DNA of 6,319 nt from DATAYF01 sp036272735 (GCA_036272735.1 DATAYF010000558.1:1-6319), one strand, 5' to 3'. Counted from the stretch's first letter, positions 1-5,999 are shown. A program made the numbers and translations. Notes: generated from the sequence alone by a model not told the origin.

Positions 1-287
1 GGGAACCCAACCTTTATGGCAAGTTCCTTGCAAGCAAGAAAACGTTTGAGCGATTTGGAGAGACGATCTGCCAACATTTGTACGGTGGTTGCTGGTACAT
101 GCTCACCACCACGGCCTTTAAACCGTGCAGTCAGATCGTACTTTGTGGGGAATGTGCCTTTTTCTTCATACTGCTGCTTGGTAGCCTCAAGCATTTCATG
201 GTAAATGATGCGAGACTCGATCAAGCACTGCATGAGCAAGTGAGATTGTTCCGTATTCACAAAGAGGCGATACTCAAACGTTTTCAT
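1..287 (-). CDS. tnpB: TnpB-family (IS200/IS605 OrfB) RNA-guided endonuclease, N-terminal part
   Basis: The ATG at 287-285 opens a frame that runs to the window edge, giving 95 residues that begin MKTFEYRLFVNTEQ. This resembles the N-terminal helix-turn-helix region of OrfB/TnpB proteins: a beta strand with K-x-x-x-Y-R-L, then helices with H-x-x-L and later a basic L-S-K-S-L-K-R-F segment at about residues 77-84. TnpB proteins are RNA-guided nucleases that help retain the IS. The RuvC-like catalytic residues and zinc finger would lie beyond the edge, so activity cannot be judged. The start is favoured because a -35/-10 pair ends only seven bases upstream of it. No Shine-Dalgarno is possible on such a transcript, so translation would be leaderless. 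The protein is clearly different from the TnpB at the right end of the window. Confidence 0.75.
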   Translation of the reverse strand, partial: MKTFEYRLFVNTEQSHLLMQCLIESRIIYHEMLEATKQQYEEKGTFPTKYDLTARFKGRGGEHVPATTVQMLADRLSKSLKRFLACKELAIKVGF

Positions 288-294
288 GTTTCTA

Positions 295-323
295 ATTATA
301 GCCAATTAGAGAATAAACGTCAA
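295..323 (-). promoter_or_regulatory. Promoter of the left tnpB, predicted leaderless
   Basis: On the minus strand, TTGACG (323-318) and a perfect TATAAT (300-295) are separated by 17 bases. The expected transcription start falls at about 288-287, on the tnpB ATG, so the mRNA should have essentially no 5' leader. This is a sequence-only prediction, but the match to the sigma-70-type consensus is 11 of 12. Confidence 0.65.
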
Positions 324-346
324 CAGTTGAGACCGCCTACGGGCGG

Positions 347-391
347 GCGGCAATTCACCCACATGGCTAAAGCCAGTGGGTGAATTGCCGC
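347..391. repeat. Long imperfect hairpin at the IS left end
   Basis: Bases 347-362 pair perfectly with 376-391 (16 bp, GCGGCAATTCACCCAC arm). After a single bulged A at 363, TGGC (364-367) pairs with GCCA (372-375) around a TAAA loop. The whole structure has 20 base pairs. A GC-rich inverted motif (CCGCC at 333-337 against GGCGG at 346-350) lies just inside. Hairpins with a bulged base near the element end are the type recognised by TnpA transposases in this IS family; its use here is inferred. Confidence 0.75.
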
Positions 392-432
392 TAGTTGGTA
401 GAAAGCTTGAGCTATGAGAGATTTAACTCTCT

Positions 433-464
433 GGCGGAGTTCGGAATGAATGACGAACCCCGCC
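433..464 (-). terminator. Terminator-like hairpin after the exporter operon
   Basis: GGCGGAGTTCG (433-443) pairs with CGAACCCCGCC (454-464), giving 11 positions with one mismatch (A438/C459) and a 10-base loop. It lies 15 bases beyond the permease stop codon. A weaker GAGAG/CTCTC hairpin (416-431) follows. There is no clear T run, so this is a terminator-like or mRNA 3'-end structure rather than a textbook intrinsic terminator. Confidence 0.45.
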
Positions 465-479
465 GATATCATGGCTCTG

Positions 480-1322
480 CTAACGGTTGAGCCTGCGGTA
501 GGCTCGCACCGAAAGTGGAAGGAAGATGGCAGCAAGCAGAATGGGCCAAACAATTGCCAGCAGCACTGCATGCTCGGAACTCCAGGAACCTGCCTGCCAC
601 CCAGGATTCATGAAGAGTTGTCGGATGGCCGAGGTGGTCGCGGTGAGCGGATTCCACTGGGCAATTGTTCCCAACCAAGGTGGCATCGTAGATGGGTCCA
701 CGAAGGCATTCGAGAGAAAACTAATTGGCCAGACCAGGATTTGCACCGAGGTGACCGACTCAGGTCCACGGGCTTGTAACCCGAAGAAGATCCCAACCCA
801 GAGAAGGGCAAAACGCAGGAGTAGAAGCAGGCCGATTGCAGCAAGTGCTGTTGCCATCCCAGCATGCCAATGCCATCCCAGAAGCAGTCCAACCCCAATC
901 ATGATAGTCAATCCCCCAAGGGAGTTGAGCATATCCGCGATGCAGCGCCCCAAAACAACGGCTGATGCGCTCATCGGCAATGACCGGAATCGGTCGGTGA
1001 CGCCCTTGGAGGCGTCAGTCGTCACGGCAATCATCGTCGCTTCGAGACCAAAGAGCATCGTCGTGGCAAACATGCCAGGCATCAGAAACTCGAAGTAACT
1101 TCCACCATTTGGCACACGAATGGCGCCACCGAAGAGCAGCCCGAACATCAGCACAATCATGACCGGGAAAAACCACCCCATGATCACCGTTGCAGGTTGG
1201 CGTTGCCAGTGCGTGAGATCTCTGCGGGTGATGATCCAGGCATCGGCTATGGCCCAACCGAACCGCACGAGGGGCGAACTGGCTTGAGTAACGCGTGCAG
1301 ATGGATGAAGTGTTGGGTTCAT
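480..1322 (-). CDS. ABC-2 type exporter permease, DrrB-like
   Basis: A 280-residue integral membrane protein that would form the membrane channel of a drug or lipid exporter with the ATPase encoded just upstream. Six hydrophobic segments are visible at about residues 46-66, 83-101, 133-153, 157-180, 192-208 and 252-272. The N-terminal 45 residues are cytosolic-looking and include the amphipathic R-R-D-L-T-H-W-Q-R-Q-P stretch typical of ABC-2 permeases. The family motifs G-V-T-D-R-F-R-S-L-P (107-116) and F-L-S-N-A-F-V-D-P-S-T-M-P (202-214) are present. Length matches the DrrB family. The ATG overlaps the ATPase stop as ATGA (1319-1322), indicating translational coupling, and a strong GGAGG lies seven bases upstream (1334-1330). 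The substrate cannot be read from the sequence; daunorubicin is only the family prototype. Confidence 0.9.
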   Translation of the reverse strand: MNPTLHPSARVTQASSPLVRFGWAIADAWIITRRDLTHWQRQPATVIMGWFFPVMIVLMFGLLFGGAIRVPNGGSYFEFLMPGMFATTMLFGLEATMIAVTTDASKGVTDRFRSLPMSASAVVLGRCIADMLNSLGGLTIMIGVGLLLGWHWHAGMATALAAIGLLLLLRFALLWVGIFFGLQARGPESVTSVQILVWPISFLSNAFVDPSTMPPWLGTIAQWNPLTATTSAIRQLFMNPGWQAGSWSSEHAVLLAIVWPILLAAIFLPLSVRAYRRLNR

Positions 1323-2302
1323 GATGCTACCTCCAATGTGTTCTCTGATCCAGCAGGACCGATGAGGTGAAGGAAGACTTCATCAAGGGTGGGTCGACGA
1401 AGTGTGAGATCTTCTGGTTCGATCCCTGCCTCCGAGAGCGCCATCGCCACAGCGACCAGGGCCTTGGTCCGATCGGTAATGGGGACGCTGATTCTGTTGC
1501 TCTGGCTATCGATGTCAATGTCGCCTTGGACAACAGGCTTCACGACGTGCGCCACGACGCTGATATCGTTGTCGGGACGTAAAACAATATCAAGCCAATC
1601 TCCACCCAGGGCTGACTTGAGCGAATCCGGGGTTCCTTCGGCAATGACGCGTCCCTCCTTGAGCATGCAGATGCGATCAGCAAGCTGATCGGCCTCCTCC
1701 AAATACTGGGTCGTCAGCAACACCGTGGTACCGGTCGCGACCAGAGATCGAATGGCGGCCCACACCTCTCGTCGTCCCGCTGGGTCGAGTCCAGCGGTCG
1801 GTTCATCCACAAAGAGCACTCTAGGCGAGACAATCAGGCTCGCGGCAAGATCCAGGCGGCGACGCATGCCACCGGAGAACGTACTGACTGGCGCCTTGCC
1901 TGTCTCTGTCAATGCGAATTGCTCCAGTAAGGCGTCTGCGCGAAGTGTGGCCACGTGGCTGGAGAGATGGTTCAGTCGCGCGAACAGCACCAAGTTCTGG
2001 CGGGCTGTCAAAATCTCATCAACGGCAGCGTATTGGCCGACCAGTCCGATGTGCTCACGCACCTGTCGTGCCTGTGTCGTCACATCGAACCCGGCGACGC
2101 TGGCCTGACCCTCGTCGAGCCGGAGCAACGTGGACAGAATTTTCACTGCCGTGGTCTTTCCGGCCCCATTGGGACCAAGCAAGGCACAGATCGTCCCAGA
2201 CTGCACCTCCAGATCGAACCCATTGAGGGCAGCTTTCTCTTTGGCGTCTTTATATCGCTTGCACACCCGATGAGCAGCAATGGCGGAGACGCTGTGTTCC
2301 AT
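1319..2302 (-). CDS. ABC transporter ATP-binding protein, DrrA-like
   Basis: A 327-residue cytosolic ATPase that powers the DrrB-like permease. Visible motifs: Walker A GPNGAGKTT (43-51), Q-loop Gln90 in G-L-V-G-Q-Y, signature F-S-G-G-M-R-R-R-L (142-150), Walker B V-L-F-V-D-E (162-167) and D-loop A-G-L-D (170-173). The switch position normally held by His is Gln199 in T-T-Q-Y-L-E-E-A-D, a variant I recall as common in the DrrA subfamily. The C-terminal extension (about 235-327) ends in L-R-R-P-T-L-D-E-V-F-L-H-L (301-313), the hallmark DrrA/DUF4162 tail that contacts the permease. The start at 2302 is chosen over an in-frame ATG at 2359 because AAAGGA lies eight bases upstream and the extra 19 residues look non-coding. 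It is the first gene of a two-gene operon, divergent from the tetR-type gene. Confidence 0.92.
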   Translation of the reverse strand: MEHSVSAIAAHRVCKRYKDAKEKAALNGFDLEVQSGTICALLGPNGAGKTTAVKILSTLLRLDEGQASVAGFDVTTQARQVREHIGLVGQYAAVDEILTARQNLVLFARLNHLSSHVATLRADALLEQFALTETGKAPVSTFSGGMRRRLDLAASLIVSPRVLFVDEPTAGLDPAGRREVWAAIRSLVATGTTVLLTTQYLEEADQLADRICMLKEGRVIAEGTPDSLKSALGGDWLDIVLRPDNDISVVAHVVKPVVQGDIDIDSQSNRISVPITDRTKALVAVAMALSEAGIEPEDLTLRRPTLDEVFLHLIGPAGSENTLEVAS

Positions 2303-2310
2303 AGGTATTG

Positions 2311-2316
2311 TCCTTT
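2311..2316 (-). promoter_or_regulatory. Ribosome binding site deciding the ATPase start
   Basis: AAAGGA on the minus strand (2316-2311) ends eight bases before the ATG at 2302. The upstream in-frame ATG at 2359 has no comparable motif. This fixes the shorter start. Confidence 0.6.
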
Positions 2317-2383
2317 CTTGTTTCTGTGGTTTCTGCGGAATGACTCCCCTGCCAGGCAACTATCCGTGTTGCTATCGTACTAC

Positions 2384-2411
2384 GTACCGTACATCGTACG
2401 ATGTATGGTAC
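2384..2411. promoter_or_regulatory. 28-bp palindromic operator between tetR and the exporter operon
   Basis: The two 14-base halves are exact reverse complements except for one symmetric position (G2389 against T2406). The 16 central bases (2390-2405), with ACATCGTACGATGT as core, are perfect. Size, dyad symmetry and position between a TetR-family gene and a divergent exporter fit a TetR-type operator. Its right edge overlaps a -10-like TACAAT (2409-2414, plus) that could serve the regulator gene; no good -35 is seen with it. No convincing promoter was found for the exporter side. Repression of both directions by the adjacent regulator is inferred. Confidence 0.7.
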
Positions 2412-2452
2412 AATGGTGTCAAGACAGCCATATGATTGATTGAGTACCAGTT

Positions 2453-2456
2453 GGAG
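2453..2456 (+). promoter_or_regulatory. Ribosome binding site deciding the TetR-family start
   Basis: GGAG sits nine bases ahead of a GTG codon at 2466. The earlier in-frame TTG at 2436 has no such motif upstream, so the GTG is preferred. Confidence 0.55.
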
Positions 2457-2465
2457 AACAGCGTT

Positions 2466-3251
2466 GTGAACCAGAAACACCTTCCACCGCCCAAGAGTCT
2501 GGCTCTGCTTTGGGGATCTCGAACCGAAGCGGGGCGCTCCGGTCTCACCGTGAAAGAGATTGTGACGACCGCCATGGAAATCGCGGATTCTGAGGGCGCA
2601 GACGCGCTCTCGATGCGCAATGTGGCCGGGCGGTTGGGCATGGGAACCATGTCGCTGTACACCCATGTTCCAAGTAAGGTGGACCTCATTGACCTCATGT
2701 TCGATACCGCTTACAGGGAACTCTATGAAACCGTCGAAAGTCCATCGCAGCAGCCGGGAGGCTGGCGCGATGCGCTCCGGTTCATTGCACAACGCAACTG
2801 GGATCTCTACCACCGACACCCCTGGATGTTGCAGATCGCCACAGGACGCTCCATCCTTGGCCCTCATGCAGCTCTCAAATATGAAGCCGAACTGCGCCCA
2901 CTCGACCAGCTCGGGCTCAGTGACGTGGAGATGGATGCCGTGCTCACCTTGCTTCTGACCCATGTGGAAGGAACGGCTCGTGCTCAGGCCATGCGTGATC
3001 GGACCCAACAGGACACCGGGATGACGGAGGAAGAATGGTGGGTCGCCCATGCCCCATTGCTCGAAAAACTCATCGACCCAACGCGTTTCCCTGTGGCAAC
3101 ACGGGTCGGAACATCTGCCGGACAGGAATATCAAGGGGCAATGAGTCCTGAATTTGCTTTCCACTTCGGACTGGAACGCATCCTGGACGGATTCGCTGCA
3201 CTCATTGCATCAAAAGAAAGAACCAGTGGAGAACGCACCAATGATCAATGA
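2466..3251 (+). CDS. TetR/AcrR-family transcriptional regulator
   Basis: A 261-residue predicted DNA-binding repressor, starting at GTG. The N-terminal helix-turn-helix is clear: G-L-T-V-K-E-I-V-T-T-A-M-E-I-A (26-40), then A-L-S-M-R-N-V-A-G-R-L-G-M (47-59) and the recognition helix with T-M-S-L-Y-T-H-V (61-68), followed by K-V-D-L-I-D. The C-terminal two thirds is a helical ligand-binding and dimerisation domain, with W-D-L-Y-H-R-H-P-W-M as a recognisable helix, of the type seen in tetracycline-repressor-like regulators of drug exporters. The L-A-L-L-W-G leader before the HTH is typical of that subgroup. It is divergent from the DrrAB-like genes, with the 28-bp palindrome between them, so it most likely represses the exporter and itself until a drug-like ligand binds. 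The ligand is unknown. Confidence 0.9.
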   Translation: MNQKHLPPPKSLALLWGSRTEAGRSGLTVKEIVTTAMEIADSEGADALSMRNVAGRLGMGTMSLYTHVPSKVDLIDLMFDTAYRELYETVESPSQQPGGWRDALRFIAQRNWDLYHRHPWMLQIATGRSILGPHAALKYEAELRPLDQLGLSDVEMDAVLTLLLTHVEGTARAQAMRDRTQQDTGMTEEEWWVAHAPLLEKLIDPTRFPVATRVGTSAGQEYQGAMSPEFAFHFGLERILDGFAALIASKERTSGERTNDQ

Positions 3252-3393
3252 TCTTCTCTGTGGAAGAAATTCCTACAAGGAGCAGGAGCGGTTTCAAGTA
3301 TCATTCTGCTTCTGTGGTTTGGCTTTTGAGAGAGAGAAATCGTTACACAACTATCGGCATGGCATCGTGAAAGGTCCCTATCTATCAAGTGGG

Positions 3394-3443
3394 GACGCTG
3401 GCCATCAATGACCAGCGTCTCGTTGTGGTACACGCTCCACGAG
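3394..3443. terminator. Two adjacent hairpins between convergent genes
   Basis: GACGCTGG (3394-3401) pairs with CCAGCGTC (3412-3419), an 8-bp stem with an additional CAT/ATG pairing inside. A second structure follows: CTC plus GTGG (3419-3428) with CCAC plus GAG (3437-3443), with a three-base bulge. They lie between the convergent TetR-family and GH127 genes, where a bidirectional terminator is expected. Neither strand has a strong T run. I see nothing else convincing in the 221-base gap 3252-3472. Confidence 0.4.
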
Positions 3444-3472
3444 TATGACCAGGGAATACGGTATAGCCAAAA

Positions 3473-5395
3473 TCAATCCATCTCACGTATCCACACACGC
3501 ATGTTTCCTGGCTGACGGTTATCCCAGGCAAAATAAGGAATAGCAGTCACATTGGTTTCGCTGGACTGCGGTCGCTCCGTTCGATAGAGCGTAGAAACCC
3601 AGCCGGTTTCATCGCTACATTGCGCCATACCTTGTATGATGACGACACCATTCAGCAGATCTGGTTCATAGCTCGCCTGCAAGGGTGCAGCGGCCGGAAG
3701 TGCCAACATCTGCAACGGTGCGTTGTGATCTACAGCCTCCAGACAATAGACTATCGGCCCACGCTTCAGCGCCACACGCCCTCTGTCCGCGCGAACCAGC
3801 GGATGAGCATAGTTACGGGTGATCTGCATCGGCAAGTCTAGTTCAATTACATCGCCTGTCTGCCAGGTTCTTTCAACACGGGCGTAACCCTTATACACTC
3901 CTTGCTTTAAAGAGATAGCTTCGCCATTGACGCGCAATGAAGGCGTTTCGCACCAGCCAGGAATGCGCAATACGATAGCAACGGTCGTGGGCCGTTCTGC
4001 GTCGATTTCAATACGTACCGCCCCATCCCAAGGATAGTTTGTGCGTTGTCGCAGGGTCATCGTCTGTTCACCAACCCGTAGGCTCGCCTTGCTGCTCGTA
4101 TACAAGTGGATCACAACTGCTGCATCACTCTGGGAGTAGATGTACTGACCAAGAGATGTGAGCAAACGCGCGATATTAGGAGGACAGCAAGCGCAGCCAA
4201 ACCATTCCTGGCGGTGAAAATGACCATCGCTAGCAAGTGGATTGTCATAAAAGAACTTTTTGCCATCCAGCGAAATGCCACTAAGCACCCCGTTGTATAA
4301 CGCCTGCTCAAGTATATCCGTATAGCGCCTATCGCAATCGAGATGCACCATACGATGCGCCCAGAACACCAGTCCCACCGCCGCGCACGTCTCAGCATAG
4401 GCGGACTCATTGGGCAAATCATAATCGGTGGTAAAGCCTTCATTCTCTTTTGAGCTGCCAATACCGCCCGTAATATACATATGCTTTGTGGTCAGGTGCT
4501 GCCAGAGTTGATAACAGGCATAGGCCAGAGATTCATCACCCAGTTCCAGCGCCAGATCGGCCATCGCACAATACAGGTACATCGCACGCACCGCGTGACC
4601 AACCACTTCGCGTTGTTCGCGTACCGGCTGGTGAGATTGGTTATATTCACGAAAAGCCTCTTTTTGCTCCTCTCGATTGGGAAGCTGAACGCCGAAGAAG
4701 CCTGGAGTGCCCCGTTTCTGCGCTTCTTGCTCAAAATAAAACGGCTGCTGGCCGCGCTCGTCCACAAAGTAGCTGCTCAAATCCAGGTATTTTTGTTCCC
4801 CCGTCACGTGGTAAAGCTTGACCAGCGCCAGTTCTATCTCCTCATGTCCACTATAGCCGCGCTTCTGACCGGGCTCTCGACCAAAAATTGTGGCGATATA
4901 GTCGGCATAGCGCTGCACAATGTCTAGTAACGTGCGCTTCCCCGTCGCCTGCACATGTGCCACGGCAGCCTCGATCAGGTGTCCTGCACAATACAATTCG
5001 TGTGAATTGCGCAGGTCGGTCCAGCGTTTCCCTGGTTCTACAACGGTATAGTAGACATTTAAATAGCCATCTGGTTGCTGCGCTCCTGCCAGGAGATCAA
5101 TCACCTGGTCAAGCAGTGAGTTCAACGCTGGATCAGGACGAAGAGCCAGGCTATAGCTTGCAGCTTCAATCCATTTTGCGACATCCGATTCCCAAAAGAT
5201 ATGTGGTCTGGGTTCCTGCCCTGGCTGCCAGCCAAGGCGGAGCGCGTCGATGCGCCCTGTCTCCTGGCACTGCTGGTACTGATACGGAATGGTTTGCTCC
5301 TGTACCAGCTGAATACGTGGGGACCAGAAATCGTCATCTATCTGAACGGCGTTGAAGGGAATCGGGCGCAGCCGCCGCGAGCTTTTATGAATCAT
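3473..5395 (-). CDS. GH127 beta-L-arabinofuranosidase-type glycosidase (DUF1680)
   Basis: A 640-residue enzyme predicted to release beta-linked L-arabinofuranose from plant-derived arabino-oligosaccharides. It has no signal peptide, so it is probably cytosolic and acts on imported fragments. The N-terminal (alpha/alpha)6 barrel spans about residues 15-425, followed by beta-sandwich domains. Compared from memory with Bifidobacterium HypBA1, the zinc ligands correspond to Glu335 and Cys337 (A-Y-A-E-T-C), Cys403 and Cys404 (C-A-C-C-P-P-N); Cys403 would be the nucleophile and Glu319, 16 residues before Glu335 as in HypBA1, the acid/base. Length is normal for GH127. The ATG at 5395 is chosen because AAGGAG (5407-5402) lies six bases upstream and a TATAAT box lies between it and the longer in-frame ATG at 5449. 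Exact substrate is uncertain, since GH127-related families (GH137, GH142, GH146) share the fold. Confidence 0.9.
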   Translation of the reverse strand: MIHKSSRRLRPIPFNAVQIDDDFWSPRIQLVQEQTIPYQYQQCQETGRIDALRLGWQPGQEPRPHIFWESDVAKWIEAASYSLALRPDPALNSLLDQVIDLLAGAQQPDGYLNVYYTVVEPGKRWTDLRNSHELYCAGHLIEAAVAHVQATGKRTLLDIVQRYADYIATIFGREPGQKRGYSGHEEIELALVKLYHVTGEQKYLDLSSYFVDERGQQPFYFEQEAQKRGTPGFFGVQLPNREEQKEAFREYNQSHQPVREQREVVGHAVRAMYLYCAMADLALELGDESLAYACYQLWQHLTTKHMYITGGIGSSKENEGFTTDYDLPNESAYAETCAAVGLVFWAHRMVHLDCDRRYTDILEQALYNGVLSGISLDGKKFFYDNPLASDGHFHRQEWFGCACCPPNIARLLTSLGQYIYSQSDAAVVIHLYTSSKASLRVGEQTMTLRQRTNYPWDGAVRIEIDAERPTTVAIVLRIPGWCETPSLRVNGEAISLKQGVYKGYARVERTWQTGDVIELDLPMQITRNYAHPLVRADRGRVALKRGPIVYCLEAVDHNAPLQMLALPAAAPLQASYEPDLLNGVVIIQGMAQCSDETGWVSTLYRTERPQSSETNVTAIPYFAWDNRQPGNMRVWIREMD

Positions 5396-5401
5396 GGCAT
5401 G

Positions 5402-5407
5402 CTCCTT
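5402..5407 (-). promoter_or_regulatory. Ribosome binding site deciding the GH127 start
   Basis: A full AAGGAG on the minus strand ends six bases before the ATG at 5395. A closer out-of-frame ATG (5400-5398) meets a stop after two codons and is ignored. Confidence 0.75.
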
Positions 5408-5423
5408 AGGTGAGATACTAATC

Positions 5424-5453
5424 ATTATAATGCATTTTTCTCCCTCCATCCAA
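5424..5453 (-). promoter_or_regulatory. Promoter of the GH127 gene
   Basis: A perfect TATAAT (5429-5424) is preceded at 18 bases by a weak TTGGAT (5453-5448). The start of transcription would be near 5417, giving a leader of about 22 bases that contains the AAGGAG site. The -10 sits in a 10-bp palindrome CATTATAATG (5423-5432). The promoter lies in the 92-base gap after the GH31 fragment, so GH127 can be expressed although the upstream gene is broken. Confidence 0.55.
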
Positions 5454-5487
5454 AGCCCAACACTATGCTTAACTCACGTAGAAGAGC

Positions 5488-5838
5488 TTACACGTCTGAA
5501 CGCTTTCCGTCTAAGAAGCAGGTCTTCGGCTCACCGATAAGACGAATGATCGGTGTTCCTAGAATATTTTCCGTCGTAATAGAGAGAGCATCTTGCGTCT
5601 CTTCGACACGAATGATCCCCGTATGATGCCTGTCCTGGTGCACAATCTTTTGACCATCATGTCCACCATGTCCACCATGTCCACCATGTCCGGGATAGAT
5701 TTCTACAATCAACTGATCCCACGTTGTTTCACTATCGGTGGATACGCCTGGCTCCGTCCTTAGAAGCATACTACCCCCCCTTCACGAAAAGAGGAATCCG
5801 CTCCAATGGATAGTAGCGCGTGATCCACCTGCCGCCAG
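5488..5838 (-). pseudogene. GH31 alpha-glycosidase, C-terminal fragment, frameshifted and 5'-truncated
   Basis: Two minus-strand frames join into the end of a GH31 protein (alpha-xylosidase/alpha-glucosidase family). The first (5838-5771) gives R-Y-Y-P-L-E-R-I-P-L-F-V-K-G-G, the conserved strand that closes the GH31 catalytic barrel, then a stop. The second (5769-5488) gives 93 residues beginning MLLRTEPG, with I-V-E-I-Y-P-G and R-L-I-G-E-P-K-T-C-F-L-D-G-K, like GH31 C-terminal beta domains, ending in TAA. Removing one base from the G7 run (5774-5780) joins them as V-K-G-G-S-M-L-L-R-T-E-P. The catalytic aspartates would lie upstream and are missing, because homology stops at about 5838 against IS-like DNA. 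The 93-residue frame has an ATG with a G-rich upstream run and could be taken for a small His/Gly-rich gene, but I read it as debris. The fragment lies upstream of GH127 on the same strand, suggesting a former glycan-use operon. Confidence 0.72.
5658..5691. repeat. 9-bp tandem repeat, about 3.8 copies, inside the GH31 fragment
   Basis: The unit CATGTCCAC occurs three times in full (5658-5666, 5667-5675, 5676-5684), then most of a fourth copy. On the minus strand it encodes the repeat G-H-G-G-H-G-G-H-G-G-H. The unit is a multiple of three, so copy-number change keeps the frame. It probably arose by slippage at a G-H-(D)-G turn of the beta domain. Confidence 0.85.
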
Positions 5839-5945
5839 AGAGCAGGACAGCAAAGGCACCAGTATGTAGCCTCGAATGAAGCCGGAGGACGTTACAGAAA
5901 TCGGAGCGCGAAAGCCCCCGTGTTTCAACCGGGGGATGAAGCGCC
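5839..5945 (+). mobile_element. Orphan 3' end of an IS200/IS605 element with omega-RNA-like scaffold
   Basis: On the plus strand, 5835-5879 reads P-E-S-R-T-A-K-A-P-V-C-S-L-E and stop, which looks like a TnpB C-terminal tail. The frame is closed by TAG at 5814-5816 and the rest of tnpB is absent. After the stop, an A/G-rich stretch leads to GCGAAAGCCCCCG and a hairpin: CCCCCG (5915-5920) with CGGGGG (5930-5935), plus GT/AC around a TTCA loop with T5921 bulged. GAAAGCCCC-loop-GGGG just before the element end is the pattern I know from right ends of tnpB elements, where it forms the 3' part of the omega-RNA that guides TnpB. About 100 bases is a plausible scaffold length. The bases after about 5940 would be the guide. 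Exact ends are estimated. Confidence 0.55.
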
Positions 5946-5999
5946 GTTCCTCTTATGAGGGAGGAGAGGGGCTGGATCGCTTGCAACCCAGCGAAATGC

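Larger units (their letters stand above)
1..392 (-). mobile_element. IS200/IS605-type element, 5' (left-end) portion
   Basis: This is the left end of a tnpB-carrying insertion sequence that reads out of the window to the left. It holds the tnpB start, a consensus-like promoter and a long imperfect hairpin, which is the order expected for an IS200/IS605 left end. These elements have no terminal inverted repeats; their ends are sub-terminal hairpins. No tnpA is visible, so it may be a tnpB-only (IS1341-like) element. The outer boundary just beyond base 391 is estimated from the hairpin and was not proven from a target site. Confidence 0.7.

Noticed and set aside
526..1098. Plus-strand 190-residue frame
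   Set aside because: It is antisense to the permease gene and has no recognisable domain.
2303..2359. ATG at 2359 as start of the ATPase
   Set aside because: The 19 extra residues are not ABC-like, and AAAGGA precedes the ATG at 2302.
2436..2465. TTG at 2436 as start of the TetR-family gene
   Set aside because: It lacks a ribosome site, and the GTG at 2466 has GGAG at good spacing and gives the usual N-terminal length.
2250..3164. Minus-strand 304-residue frame
   Set aside because: It is a shadow of the TetR-family gene and the operator region; the sense-strand protein has clear family motifs.
3245..3433. Minus-strand 62-residue frame between the TetR-family and GH127 genes
   Set aside because: It overlaps the regulator end, has no ribosome site and no recognisable motif.
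3371..3448. Short plus-strand frame reading V-G-T-L-A-I-N-D-Q-R-L-V-V-V-H-A-P and stop
   Set aside because: It looks somewhat protein-like but has stops on both sides, no start or ribosome site, and overlaps the hairpins; I cannot name a family for it.
5396..5449. ATG at 5449 as start of GH127
   Set aside because: The codon lies upstream of the TATAAT box at 5429-5424 and the extra 18 residues do not resemble the family.
5658..5691. CRISPR-like repeats
   Set aside because: The repeat is a 9-bp direct tandem array with no spacers and lies within coding sequence.
5488..5769. A separate small His/Gly-rich metal-binding protein of 93 residues
   Set aside because: It joins in frame, after removal of one G, to a typical GH31 strand upstream, and its own sequence fits a GH31 C-terminal domain, so a gene fragment explains it better.
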